Positions 1 to 8,272 of a stretch of 64,000 nt of DNA are shown here, in pieces. Numbering within the stretch: position 1 is the first letter of the stretch; every line of letters starts with the position of its first letter. This DNA is from Mycobacterium sp. MS1601. Lineage in GTDB: Bacteria > Actinomycetota > Actinomycetes > Mycobacteriales > Mycobacteriaceae. The notes below the pieces were generated by a model that had not been told where the DNA came from, made no database searches, and was given only the letters and a program-made list of their open reading frames with translations. The translations under genes were made by a program, and so were the position numbers. Location: contig NZ_CP019420.1 in NCBI RefSeq assembly GCF_001984215.1, positions 62,001-126,000 on the forward strand. The letters run 5' to 3'.

Positions 1-2
1 AG

Positions 3-527
3 AAACCGCTGCTGGCCCCGGCCTGGACCAGTGACGCGGTGACCGACGGCGTGATCGGTGCGCCGGTGTTGTCCGCCGACGGCGCCACCGTCTACGTCAA
101 CGGCCGCGACCAGCAGCTGTGGGCACTGGATGCCAGCACCGGGGAAGCGAAATGGTCTGCGCCCCTTGGCTTCCTTGCTCAGACACCGCCCACCGTCTCC
201 CCCGACGGCCTGATCATCTCCGGGGGTGGCCCCGGCGCAGCGCTGGTGGCCTTCCGCGATGAGGGGCAGAGCCCTGATGAGGTGTGGCGCGAGGAGGACG
301 TGGAGCCCTTGAGCACCACCAGCCGGTCCGGCGACACCGGATACACCGTGGTGCGCGACGGCCAGGGGCTGGCGCTACTGGTCTTCGACGCCACCAGTGG
401 TGAGACGCGCAACCGCTATCCGCTGCCGGAAGCCACCGGCTTTCCGGTGGGGGTGTCGATCGGTGTCGATCAGCGCGTGGTGACGGCAACCAGCGACGGT
501 CAGGTGTATGGCTTCTCGGGTAGCTGA
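3..527 (+). CDS. PQQ/WD40-like beta-propeller protein, C-terminal part (Rv3035-like)
   Basis: The reading frame is open to the left edge, so the N-terminus is missing; 174 codons remain. The protein carries beta-propeller blades of the PQQ-repeat type: a stretch reading VYVNGRDQQLWALDASTG near the start (strand, then LWALDASTG turn) and a final VSIGVDQRVVTATSDGQVYGF blade are typical. Such proteins are usually exported or membrane-linked scaffolds. The position next to the TB22.2-like and Rv3037c-like genes matches Rv3035 in M. tuberculosis. No catalytic residue can be assigned and the function is unknown. Confidence 0.75.
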   Translation, partial: KPLLAPAWTSDAVTDGVIGAPVLSADGATVYVNGRDQQLWALDASTGEAKWSAPLGFLAQTPPTVSPDGLIISGGGPGAALVAFRDEGQSPDEVWREEDVEPLSTTSRSGDTGYTVVRDGQGLALLVFDATSGETRNRYPLPEATGFPVGVSIGVDQRVVTATSDGQVYGFSGS

Positions 528-637
528 CCCCTAGTTCCGCTGCAGTTCCACAAACCTGGCATTAGGCTGTGCATTTGCTGTGCGAATGACCGCTTGCGTG
601 ACGAGTACGTGGATACGAAACGAACGAACGGGCGACT

Positions 638-2176
638 ATGAGCGATTTCCTGAGCACGGTCAATGGCTACATCTGGAGCAACGCCCTGGTGTACCTCTGT
701 CTGGCGGTGGGAATCTACTTCTCGGTCCGGTCACGGTTCGTGCAGGTCCGCCAGATCCCCGAAATGATCCGAGTGATGGTGCGCGGTGAGAAATCGCCTG
801 ACGGGGTGTCGTCGTTCCAGGCGCTGATGATGTCGCTGGCCGGAAGGGTGGGCACCGGCAACATCGCCGGCGTGGCCACCGCCATCGCCTTCGGCGGTCC
901 GGGCGCACTGTTCTGGATGTGGATGATGGCCTTCCTCGGCGCCTCCACGTCGTTCGTGGAATGCACCCTGGGCCAGATCTACAAAGTGCGTGACCAACTG
1001 ACCGGCGAATACCGCGGCGGCCCTGCGTATTACCTGAGCCGGGCCATGTCGCACACCGCGGCGGCTCCGCTGTTCAAGATCTACGGATTGGTGTTCGCCG
1101 CCGTCACCATCCTGGCCTGCGGCCTGCTGCTGCCGAGTGTGCAGTCGAACTCGATGGCCGTGGCCATGAACAACGCCTGGGGCTGGTCGGAGTGGTGGGT
1201 GGCCGTCGGCACCGTGATCGTACTGGCGTTCGTGATCATCGGCGGCGTCAAGCGAATCGCGGTCTTCGCCTCCGTGGTGGTCCCGTTCATGGCCATCGCC
1301 TACATCGTGTTCGCGCTCATCCTCGTCGCTGTCAACGCCTCGGCGGTGCCGCAGATGTTCAGCCTGATCATCTCCAGCGCACTGGGTTTTGACGCGGCAT
1401 TCGGCGCCATCATCGGCTCCGCCATCATGTGGGGCGTCAAGCGCGGCATCTACTCCAACGAGGCCGGCCAGGGCACCGGACCGCATGCCGCTGCCGCCGC
1501 CGAGGTGTCGCACCCGGCCAAACAGGGTCTGGTGCAGGCATTCGCGGTGTACGTCGACACCCTGTTCGTCTGCTCCGCCACCGGTTTTCTGATCCTCTCG
1601 ACCGGCGCCTACCGGGTCTACGAGGGCGAAAGTGATGAAGGCGCGGTGTTGGCCGAAGGCGGCCTGCTGCCCGCCGATGTGGCGGTGGGCCCGACCTACG
1701 CCCAGCACGGCTTCGACACCTTGTGGAGCGGCGCCGGGTCCAGCTTCGTGGCCATCTCGCTGTTCTTCTTCTGCCTGACCACCATCATCGCCTACTACTA
1801 CATGGCCGAAACCAACCTGCGGTTCATCATGGGCAAAGCGTCAACGGTGAACATGCCGGTCATCCGCGGTACCGTCGGCTCCAACGCGACCATGCTCCTG
1901 CAGGCGCTGATCCTGGTGTCGGTGGCGATCGGCGCGGTGTCCACGGCCAGCGAGGCTTGGACCCTGGGCGACATCGGCGTCGGCTTGATGGCATGGCTGA
2001 ACATCATCGGCATCCTGATCCTGCAGCAACCGGCCTACAAGGCACTGCGCGACTACGAACGGCAGAAGAAGGCCGGGCTGGACCCGGTGTTCGATCCAAT
2101 CGCCTTGGGCATACCGAACGCCACGTTCTGGGAAACCTACAAACGCGACAAGGTGTCCAGCTCGACCGGCAGTTAA
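638..2176 (+). CDS. Sodium:alanine/glycine symporter, AGCS family
   Basis: A 512-residue integral membrane protein with about ten hydrophobic segments. It has the AGCS family signature around residues 70-110 (GRVGTGNIAGVATAIAFGG followed by PGALFWMWMMAF) and the conserved KRGIYSNEAGQGTGP stretch near residue 268, which in this family lines the Na+/amino acid site. It imports alanine or glycine with Na+ across the cytoplasmic membrane. The length is usual for the family (450-540). The ATG at 638 is the first start in frame before the hydrophobic N-terminus. It converges with the next gene; the stop codons overlap by two bases. It is not part of the M. tuberculosis Rv3035-Rv3036c order and is a local addition. 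Confidence 0.9.
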   Translation: MSDFLSTVNGYIWSNALVYLCLAVGIYFSVRSRFVQVRQIPEMIRVMVRGEKSPDGVSSFQALMMSLAGRVGTGNIAGVATAIAFGGPGALFWMWMMAFLGASTSFVECTLGQIYKVRDQLTGEYRGGPAYYLSRAMSHTAAAPLFKIYGLVFAAVTILACGLLLPSVQSNSMAVAMNNAWGWSEWWVAVGTVIVLAFVIIGGVKRIAVFASVVVPFMAIAYIVFALILVAVNASAVPQMFSLIISSALGFDAAFGAIIGSAIMWGVKRGIYSNEAGQGTGPHAAAAAEVSHPAKQGLVQAFAVYVDTLFVCSATGFLILSTGAYRVYEGESDEGAVLAEGGLLPADVAVGPTYAQHGFDTLWSGAGSSFVAISLFFFCLTTIIAYYYMAETNLRFIMGKASTVNMPVIRGTVGSNATMLLQALILVSVAIGAVSTASEAWTLGDIGVGLMAWLNIIGILILQQPAYKALRDYERQKKAGLDPVFDPIALGIPNATFWETYKRDKVSSSTGS

Positions 2177-2868
2177 ATCTGCAGCGGCGGTATGGCGCTG
2201 CGCGGCACACTGGCCTGCAGGGCCCCCGCGGCTTCCGGCAGCAGCTCACCCTGGCCGAAGAAGAAGATCACCGCGTCATCGGTGATGGCGAAATTCTGGT
2301 AGTGAGTCGGGTCCAGGCCGTCACCCACCGGGGTTACCGACGGCTCGCCGAGCTGCTGGGTGATCTGGCGCATCACGATCGGGTACACCGCTTCCAGCGG
2401 TGTGGTACCCGGCGCGAACAAGTTGTCGAACGTGACCGGTGCCTGCGTGGCGGCATCGTAGGTGAAGCTCTGATACCAGGTGGACGGATGGGCGCCGCCG
2501 ACGTTCTGGTACATCTCCAACACCAGTGACTGGGTGCCTCGCTGCGGCGTCCCGCTGGTGTAGCGGGTGGACTTCACGTCCAGCGCGTACGGCAGATTCC
2601 AGTTGCCGGGCATCTCGGCGACGTTGACGAAACCGTCGCGGGTCTGCAGCAGGTAGTCCGTCAGCGCGCTTTCGTCCGGGAAATCGACGGGGAACACCAT
2701 GTCCAGCAGGTACTGGGGGTTCGAGACGTGCACTTCGCACATCTGCTCGGCCACCACAGTTCCCCCGAACCGGTCGCACACCGGCGACGGCTCGGCCGCG
2801 GCGGGGGCCGCGCTCAACAGGGTGATCGCCGCGGTGACGCCCGACAGGGCCGCAATCAGGGTGCGCAT
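2173..2868 (-). CDS. Secreted TB22.2/MPT64-family protein with RsiV-like (DUF3298) domain
   Basis: A 231-residue protein with a clear Sec signal peptide (hydrophobic residues 5-20, cleavage after about AAPAAAE at 25). The mature part has the mycobacterial MPT64/TB22.2 plan: an N-terminal domain ending near residue 130 and a C-terminal DUF3298/RsiV-like domain (TFDNLFAPGTTPLEAVYPIV, then FAITDDAVIFFFGQGELLP). It is the positional match of Rv3036c (TB22.2). The family is secreted and immunogenic; esterase activity has been reported for some members, but I see no obvious catalytic triad here. Convergent with the AGCS gene. Confidence 0.85.
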   Translation of the reverse strand: MRTLIAALSGVTAAITLLSAAPAAAEPSPVCDRFGGTVVAEQMCEVHVSNPQYLLDMVFPVDFPDESALTDYLLQTRDGFVNVAEMPGNWNLPYALDVKSTRYTSGTPQRGTQSLVLEMYQNVGGAHPSTWYQSFTYDAATQAPVTFDNLFAPGTTPLEAVYPIVMRQITQQLGEPSVTPVGDGLDPTHYQNFAITDDAVIFFFGQGELLPEAAGALQASVPRSAIPPLQI

Positions 2869-2886
2869 CGACCACAGATTACGTGT

Positions 2887-3990
2887 CTACCTCGACGACC
2901 TGCACACGAATGCCACGGCGCGGCTGCCTGCACCCGCTCCGATGCGGGTGATCACCACCGACAAGGGCAGCCGGCCGCGTGGCTTCAGGCGGCGCCGCAG
3001 AGCGTCCGGGTCCACCCCCACCCCCCGCACCAGGATTTCCAACGCACCGCAATCGAGCGACGAAAGCACTTGGCGCAGCTTCTTTTCCGCGAACGGCACG
3101 GTCTCGATCACTTCGAAGCCCCGCACTCCGCCCGGGAGTGTGTCTCCGGTCAGATAGGCGATCTCAGGGTCCAGTTGCCACAGGCCATGGCGCACCGCGT
3201 ACTGGCGCACCAGCCCGGCTCGAACCACCGCGCCGTCCGGATCGACGATCCACCGGCCCGCCGCACCCACCCCGCAGTCGTCGGGTTCGGCATCGGTGAG
3301 CTGTTCATCGGTGTCCAGCACCGTGGCTCGTCTGCGGATGCCGGGCTGCGCCAGGGCCGTCGACCACAGGCACGCCTCCCGCACCGATCCGCCCAGTGAC
3401 GTCACCTCGATCTCACCCTCGAATCCCAGTTCCTCCACCGCGGCGAAATCGATTCCGGGAGCGCACTTCACCACGAGATCTCGGTCGCGGTACACGTGCA
3501 GCACCGCGTCCAGCGCAGGTGTGTAGGCCCGCGGGTCGAACCGCCGGGCGCCACCGCTGCGCCGCGCCGGGTCCACGATCACCACGGCGTCGCGGGTGGT
3601 GGGGCGCAGCGCATCTGCGCGGCAGAGCGGGACTTGCCCACCCAGGTTGTGCCGGGCCATCGCCAGGCGCACCGGATCCAGATCACTGCCGACGACGTTC
3701 TCGGTCACCTCGCGCAGGACGGCCAGTTCGGTACCCACCGAACACGTCGCGTCGTGCACGGTGCGCCCGGTCAGCCGCGCCGCCCGATGTGCGGCCACAG
3801 CGGTGGCGGTGGCCTGCTGCAGCGCCTCGTCGGTGAACAGCCACTGCCCGGCGGCGGCCAGTTTGGCGGCGGCCCGGCGACGCAACAGTGCCGTCTCCAC
3901 CAGAACCGGTGCGTGCCCGCGGAAGCGTTTACGCACTGCGGCCACCTCGGCCACCAGGTCGGTCAGTGGACGCTCGCCGACGACGGTCAA
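2887..3990 (-). CDS. Class I SAM-dependent methyltransferase with THUMP-like C-terminus (Rv3037c-like)
   Basis: A 367-residue protein. The Rossmann methyltransferase core is visible: motif I as HDATCSVGTELAVLREV near residues 98-115, the acidic SDLDPVRLAMARHN after it, and VVIVDPARRSGGARRF near 155 (DPxR type motif IV, as in RNA methyltransferases). The C-terminal third corresponds to the THUMP-like domain of actinobacterial proteins of this family. The substrate is unknown; the DPAR motif suggests RNA. The start is a TTG at 3990 preceded by a strong GGAGGAGGG ribosome site; the nearby ATG is in another frame and stops at once. First of a same-strand series running down from the NUDIX gene. 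Confidence 0.8.
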   Translation of the reverse strand: MTVVGERPLTDLVAEVAAVRKRFRGHAPVLVETALLRRRAAAKLAAAGQWLFTDEALQQATATAVAAHRAARLTGRTVHDATCSVGTELAVLREVTENVVGSDLDPVRLAMARHNLGGQVPLCRADALRPTTRDAVVIVDPARRSGGARRFDPRAYTPALDAVLHVYRDRDLVVKCAPGIDFAAVEELGFEGEIEVTSLGGSVREACLWSTALAQPGIRRRATVLDTDEQLTDAEPDDCGVGAAGRWIVDPDGAVVRAGLVRQYAVRHGLWQLDPEIAYLTGDTLPGGVRGFEVIETVPFAEKKLRQVLSSLDCGALEILVRGVGVDPDALRRRLKPRGRLPLSVVITRIGAGAGSRAVAFVCRSSR

Positions 3991-4042
3991 CGCAGCATTA
4001 CCCTCCTCCGATGTCAGATAGGCGACATCGGCGAGGGTGAAC

Positions 4043-5020
4043 TCAAGCGCCAGGCTTCACTCCGGTGATCATCACGTTGTAGAACCAGCCCTTGGGCACC
4101 ACATGGCGCCACAGGTTCTCGTCGACCCAGCTCAGCGTGGTCCAGCCGCCGAAGGCGAACTTCGCCCAGCCCCAGCCCAACTTGCCCGGCGGCACCGTCG
4201 ACTCGAACGTACGCACCGGCCAGCCCAGCATGGCGGCGGTGAACTCGTCGGTGGCGGTCTCGACATCGACTGCACCGGCGTTGCGCGCCTTGGTCTCCAG
4301 CTCCGCCGGGTCGAAGGTGTGCAGGTCGACGATCCATTCCAGCGCCGCGGCGCGCGAGTTCTCGTCGAGCTCCTCCTGCGGGCGACGCCAGCTGCTCAGG
4401 CCCGGCAGTTTCATCGCGGCGACGGTGGTCTTCCACGTCAGGTCGGCCAAGGTACGAGCGTAGGTGTTGCCCACCTTCGTCGGCTCCCCCGCGAAGACGA
4501 AGCGCCCGCCGGGTTTGAGCACCCGGACCACCTCACGCAGCGACAGTTCGACATCCGGAATGTGGTGTAGCACCGCATGGCCGACCACCAGGTCGAAAGT
4601 GTTGTCCTCGTATGGAATGCCTTCGGCGTCGGCAACGCGGCCGTCGATGTCCAGGCCCAGATTCTGGCCGTTGCGGGTGGCGACCTTGACCATGCCGGGC
4701 GACAGGTCGGTCACCGAACCGCGCCGGGCCACCCCGGCCTGGATGAGGTTCAGCAGGAAGAATCCGGTGCCGCAGCCCAGTTCCAACGCACGGTCGTAGG
4801 GCAGCTCCCGCTGGACCCGCTCGGGCACGATGGCGTCGAACCGGCTGCGCGCGTACTCGACGCACCGCTGGTCATAGGAGATGGACCATTTGTCGTCGTA
4901 GGACTCCGCTTCCCAGTCGTGGTAGAGCACCTGCGCCAGCTTGGTGTCATGGCGGGCGGCTTCGACCTGTTCCGCGGTTGCGTGCGGATTGGGGACGGGA
5001 CCCTCGTGCGTGCTCGTCAT
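4043..5020 (-). CDS. SAM-dependent methyltransferase (Rv3038c-like)
   Basis: A 325-residue class I methyltransferase with motif I DRALELGCGTGFFLLNLI (around residue 78), a downstream acidic region (VTDLSPGMVKVATRNG), and FDLVVGHAVLHHIPDVE (motif IV), the Methyltransf_11 pattern. The small-molecule or lipid substrate is unknown. I chose the ATG at 5020 over an upstream in-frame ATG at 5077, because the latter would run into the echA gene that ends at 5031 and the added residues look non-coding. It follows echA by 10 bases, so the two are probably cotranscribed. Positional match to Rv3038c. Confidence 0.85.
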   Translation of the reverse strand: MTSTHEGPVPNPHATAEQVEAARHDTKLAQVLYHDWEAESYDDKWSISYDQRCVEYARSRFDAIVPERVQRELPYDRALELGCGTGFFLLNLIQAGVARRGSVTDLSPGMVKVATRNGQNLGLDIDGRVADAEGIPYEDNTFDLVVGHAVLHHIPDVELSLREVVRVLKPGGRFVFAGEPTKVGNTYARTLADLTWKTTVAAMKLPGLSSWRRPQEELDENSRAAALEWIVDLHTFDPAELETKARNAGAVDVETATDEFTAAMLGWPVRTFESTVPPGKLGWGWAKFAFGGWTTLSWVDENLWRHVVPKGWFYNVMITGVKPGA

Positions 5021-5030
5021 GGCTGGCAGC

Positions 5031-5771
5031 CTAACCCGCGTCGCTGTCCGGGTGACCGGCAGAGAACACCTCGACATATCGACGGCGTTCCTCGGCGATC
5101 CGTTTTGGCTTGGGCGCCACCAGACCGTCGATCACGGCCTTGGCCGCGGCCAGCGGAGCCGCAGGCGATTCGGCCAGACGCTGCGCCCAGGCCATCGCAC
5201 CGTCGAACACGTGGTCAGGAGCCACCAGCTCGTCGAGCAGACCCAGTGCCGCTGCTTCCTTGGCATCGGCGAACCGCCCGCTGTAGACCAGGTCCTTGGC
5301 GCGGCTGACCCCGACAGTGCGCACCAGCCGAGCCATACCGCCCCCGCTGGGAATCAGGCCGGCCAGTATCTCGGTGGCGCCGACTCGGACGTTGTCGCCG
5401 CTGACCCGCCAGTCGGCGGCCAGGGCCAGTGTCAACGCGCTGCCGAGGGCGTATCCGGTGACGGCGGCCACCGTCGGCTTCGGGATGGCCGCCACGGCCT
5501 CGATGGCGCGGTGGCGGACCTGTGCCGCGGTGTCGACCTCTGCTGCGGTCAGCGTGCGTAGTTCAGGGACGTCGTCGCCGGCCGAGAAGATCTCATGCCC
5601 GCCGAACAGGATCACCGCAGCGATGTCCTCGCGCGTTGCGACCTCAGCCGCGGCGGCGGCGAGTTCCCGGTAAGCCTGCCGGTTCAGCGCGTTGTCCGGT
5701 GGCCGCGACAGCAGGATGGTGCCGACGCCAGGGTGCTCGGCTGCGGTGTGGATCGAGACGAATTCCTTCAT
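5031..5771 (-). CDS. echA17: Enoyl-CoA hydratase/isomerase family protein (EchA17-like)
   Basis: A 246-residue crotonase-fold protein. The oxyanion-hole region [16 protein letters not shown] (residues about 55-70) and the second hole segment [24 protein letters not shown] (about 100-122) are conserved, followed by [16 protein letters not shown]. The usual catalytic Glu of hydratases is not obvious in that GGG segment, so the reaction on the acyl-CoA cannot be fixed. Its start overlaps the stop of the NUDIX gene by one base (TAATG), showing translational coupling. Positional match to Rv3039c. Confidence 0.85.
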   Translation of the reverse strand: MKEFVSIHTAAEHPGVGTILLSRPPDNALNRQAYRELAAAAAEVATREDIAAVILFGGHEIFSAGDDVPELRTLTAAEVDTAAQVRHRAIEAVAAIPKPTVAAVTGYALGSALTLALAADWRVSGDNVRVGATEILAGLIPSGGGMARLVRTVGVSRAKDLVYSGRFADAKEAAALGLLDELVAPDHVFDGAMAWAQRLAESPAAPLAAAKAVIDGLVAPKPKRIAEERRRYVEVFSAGHPDSDAG

Positions 5772-6571
5772 TACGGCGCGCGCCCGTCGCGCGCCGCGTT
5801 GTACCGGTCGCTGTCGAAGAACTCGATGGCCCAGTTGCCGCGGCCCAGGGTCAGACTCGGCTGGATGGCCACGATCTGCCGCTCATGGGCCAGCACATCG
5901 GCGACCGAGCGATCGGCCAGCGAGTCCAGCTGGGTCCAGGTCGGCGGCAACAGAAAGGTCTTCTTGGCGGCGAAATCGCCGAGTGCCTGCTCCGGAGTCG
6001 CCCAGCCCACCTTGTCGGATTCGGTGTTCTCCCCGTCGGCACGTTGTCCTTCGGGAAGGGCGGCGGCGAAGAAGAAGGTGTCGTAGCGCCGGGTGCGTTC
6101 CTCTTCTGGGGTGATCCAGTTGGCCCATGGCCGCAGCAGGTCGGCACGCAGCATCAGCTTCTCGGTACGCAGGAACTCGCCGAAGGACAAGGTGTTGGCG
6201 GCCAGCGCCTTACGGGCGTCGCGGTAGACGCTGGCGTCGTCGACGATCAGGTCAGGGTCATCGGCGGCGCCGGCGAACAGCACCCCGGATTCTTCGAAGG
6301 TCTCCCGCGCCGCCGCACACACCAGCGCCAGGGCCAGGTCCTCGTCGACCCCAAAGCGCTGCGCCCACCAGGACGGGGGCGGACCGTGCCAATCGATATC
6401 GGCGTTGCGGTCACGGTCGTCGACCCCGCCGCCGGGGAAGACGATCACGCCGCCGACGAACTCCATCGCCCGGTGCCGGCGCATCAGGAAGACCTCGAGC
6501 CCCTCGGCACCGTCGCGGATCAGCATCACCGTCGCTGCCGGGCGTACCGGAAGTGGGGTGTTCTCAGTCAT
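5771..6571 (-). CDS. NUDIX hydrolase (Rv3040c-like)
   Basis: A 266-residue NUDIX protein. The box is split by an insertion: [15 protein letters not shown] (residues about 36-50) is followed about 35 residues later by [13 protein letters not shown], which holds the RETFEES helix and its metal-binding glutamates. The long insertion and the C-terminal half ([16 protein letters not shown]) are typical of the larger NUDIX proteins resembling mammalian NUDT7/NUDT19 (CoA diphosphatases), so hydrolysis of CoA or acyl-CoA is possible and would suit the echA neighbour. Starts four bases inside the end of the ABC gene (ATGA overlap). Confidence 0.85.
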   Translation of the reverse strand: MTENTPLPVRPAATVMLIRDGAEGLEVFLMRRHRAMEFVGGVIVFPGGGVDDRDRNADIDWHGPPPSWWAQRFGVDEDLALALVCAAARETFEESGVLFAGAADDPDLIVDDASVYRDARKALAANTLSFGEFLRTEKLMLRADLLRPWANWITPEEERTRRYDTFFFAAALPEGQRADGENTESDKVGWATPEQALGDFAAKKTFLLPPTWTQLDSLADRSVADVLAHERQIVAIQPSLTLGRGNWAIEFFDSDRYNAARDGRAP

Positions 6572-7413
6572 GCGCGCCTCCGGTGTGCGGCGCGGCTGCG
6601 GAGGCGTCGCGCGAAGTAGCGGTTGTCGATCACCTCGAGTGCGATGGACTGACCGAAGGCCTTGGACAGGTTCTCGGAGTTCAGCACGTCGTCGAGCAGG
6701 CCGGCGGCCACCACCTGTCCTTCGGAGAGGATCAGGGCGTGGGAGAACCCGGGAGGGATCTCCTCGACGTGATGGGTCACCAGCACGGTGGCAGGTGCGT
6801 CGGGGTCGGCAGCCAGGTCCGCCAACCGGGCCACCAGTTCCTCCCGGCCACCAAGATCCAGGCCGGCAGCGGGCTCGTCGAGCAGCAGCAGCTCGGGGTC
6901 GGTCATCAGGGAGCGGGCAATCAGCACCCGCTTGCGCTCACCTTCACTCAAGGTGCCGTAGGTGCGTTCGGCCAGGTGCTCGGCGCCCACACTCTCGAGC
7001 ATGTCGACGGCCTGCGCGTAATCGATGTCCTCGTAAGCTTCGCGCCAGCGTCCCAGCACGGCATAGCCCGCGGAGACCACCAGGTCGCGGACCACCTCGT
7101 CATCCGGAATTCTTTGCGACAGTGCAGAACTCGAGAGCCCCACCCGAGAGCGGAGTTCGGCCATGTCGACCTTGCCCAGGCGGTCGCCGAGCACGAACGC
7201 GCGGCCGGTGGAGGGATACTCCATGGCTGCGGCGATCCGCAGCAGTGAGGTCTTGCCCGCACCGTTGGGGCCGATCACCACCCACCGCTCGTCGAGCTCC
7301 ACCTGCCAGGTCACCGGGCCCACCAGGACCCGGCCGCCCCGGCGCAGCGAGACCTTGCGGAAGTCGATCAGGAGGTCTGGGTCGCTGCCTTGCTCGGAGT
7401 CTCGTTCTGGCAC
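6568..7413 (-). CDS. ABC transporter ATP-binding protein (Rv3041c-like)
   Basis: A 281-residue single nucleotide-binding domain: Walker A GPNGAGKT (48-55), signature LSEGERKR (155-162), Walker B LLLLDEP (175-181) and the H-loop VTHHVEEI (212-219). The class resembles cytoplasmic ATP-binding proteins related to ModF/YlmA that lack a dedicated permease gene; none is next to it. I place the start at the GTG at 7413, because the longer open frame upstream is only the shadow of the yczE gene. It begins inside the last 46 bases of yczE and ends with an ATGA overlap with the NUDIX gene. Confidence 0.85.
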   Translation of the reverse strand: MPERDSEQGSDPDLLIDFRKVSLRRGGRVLVGPVTWQVELDERWVVIGPNGAGKTSLLRIAAAMEYPSTGRAFVLGDRLGKVDMAELRSRVGLSSSALSQRIPDDEVVRDLVVSAGYAVLGRWREAYEDIDYAQAVDMLESVGAEHLAERTYGTLSEGERKRVLIARSLMTDPELLLLDEPAAGLDLGGREELVARLADLAADPDAPATVLVTHHVEEIPPGFSHALILSEGQVVAAGLLDDVLNSENLSKAFGQSIALEVIDNRYFARRLRSRAAHRRRA

Positions 7414-8039
7414 TCGATCATGGTAGTCATGGGCGCCGCGGCACCGAACGCGCCGAGTACCCCGGCGGGAACGAATCGCAGGATCAGCTGCACCAGCGGG
7501 CCGATACCGAAGGCGTAGACAACGGTCCCGACGCCGACGGTGCCACCGAGCAACCAACCTGCGGCCAGCACACATCCCTCGATCGTGGTGCGCACCAACC
7601 GCACTGATCGCCCACTGCGCCCCACCAGCCCGGTCATCAGTCCGTCCCGCGGACCTGGACCCAGTGCGACGCCGATGTAGAGCACGGTGCTGACGGCGTT
7701 GAGCGCCACAGCACCCACCATCACGGCCACCCGGACCGGCGGCGACTCGAAGTCCGGCAACAGCGCCAGCGCGGCGTCGATACTCACGGCAAGGACGACC
7801 ACATTGGCCACGGTGCCGATACCGGGCCTGGTGCTCAGCGGAATCCACGCCAGCAGGACGACGACACCGACCAAGGCAGAGGCGGCACCGATGGTGATAC
7901 CGGTGCGCAGCGACAAGCCCTGGTCCAACACGGCCCAGGGAGCCAGGCCCAGGCCGGAGCGCACCATCAGCGCCATCGAGACGCCGTACCCGACCAGTCC
8001 GACCACCAGCACCGCCAGGCGCAGTGGCGACACCCTCAT
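7368..8039 (-). CDS. YczE/YitT-type integral membrane protein
   Basis: A 223-residue protein with five or six hydrophobic segments. It starts MRVSPLRLAVLVVGLVGYG and contains GLGLAPWAVLDQGLS, a feature of the YczE family (short-chain membrane proteins of unknown function, once annotated BCR/YitT). ATG at 8039 is preferred because it overlaps the stop of a 57-codon ORF (ATGA). A MocR-type regulator is divergent, with a palindrome between them; the YczR/YczE pairing is known from Firmicutes and Actinobacteria. It is absent between Rv3041c and serB2 in M. tuberculosis, so this pair is a local addition. Confidence 0.8.
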   Translation of the reverse strand: MRVSPLRLAVLVVGLVGYGVSMALMVRSGLGLAPWAVLDQGLSLRTGITIGAASALVGVVVLLAWIPLSTRPGIGTVANVVVLAVSIDAALALLPDFESPPVRVAVMVGAVALNAVSTVLYIGVALGPGPRDGLMTGLVGRSGRSVRLVRTTIEGCVLAAGWLLGGTVGVGTVVYAFGIGPLVQLILRFVPAGVLGAFGAAAPMTTMIECQNETPSKAATQTS

Positions 8040-8209
8040 CGGTGATCCTGGAACCGGACCCAGATGGCGTCCAGGTCGTCGAGCTCGCGGCGACTCCCCG
8101 GGTCGAGGTCCCAGCGGTCCCATGACTCCACGTCCCGGCAGGGGCGGGTCATCGCCGCGGCAGTCCTACGCCAGACTTTGGCGATCTTTGCAGTCCAGTT
8201 TTGCTTCAT
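8036..8209 (-). CDS. Small hypothetical protein coupled to yczE
   Basis: A 57-codon ORF beginning MKQNWTAKIAKVWRRTAAAM. The N-terminal half is basic and possibly amphipathic and the C-terminal half is acidic (ELDDLDAIWVRF). Its stop overlaps the yczE start by four bases (ATGA), which favours real translation and coupling. It starts 63 bases from the mocR start, so both promoters must lie in or close to that gap. I do not recognise a family. It could instead be only an untranslated leader of yczE. Confidence 0.5.
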   Translation of the reverse strand: MKQNWTAKIAKVWRRTAAAMTRPCRDVESWDRWDLDPGSRRELDDLDAIWVRFQDHR

Positions 8210-8226
8210 ACGCTCATCGTGTCGAC

Positions 8227-8268
8227 CAACTGGCTTGCCCATCAATAGCCAGTTGAGGAATACTGGCC
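8227..8268. promoter_or_regulatory. Inverted and direct repeats between yczE operon and mocR
   Basis: CAACTGGCT (8227-8235) and AGCCAGTTG (8247-8255) form a perfect 9-bp inverted repeat with an 11-base spacer. A third ACTGGC copy (8262-8267) lies in direct orientation 33 bases from the first, that is three helical turns. MocR regulators commonly bind such spaced repeats at divergent promoters, so this is the likely operator for MocR control of yczE and for autoregulation. The third copy sits five bases before the mocR ATG. Confidence 0.65.
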
Positions 8269-8272
8269 TCCA

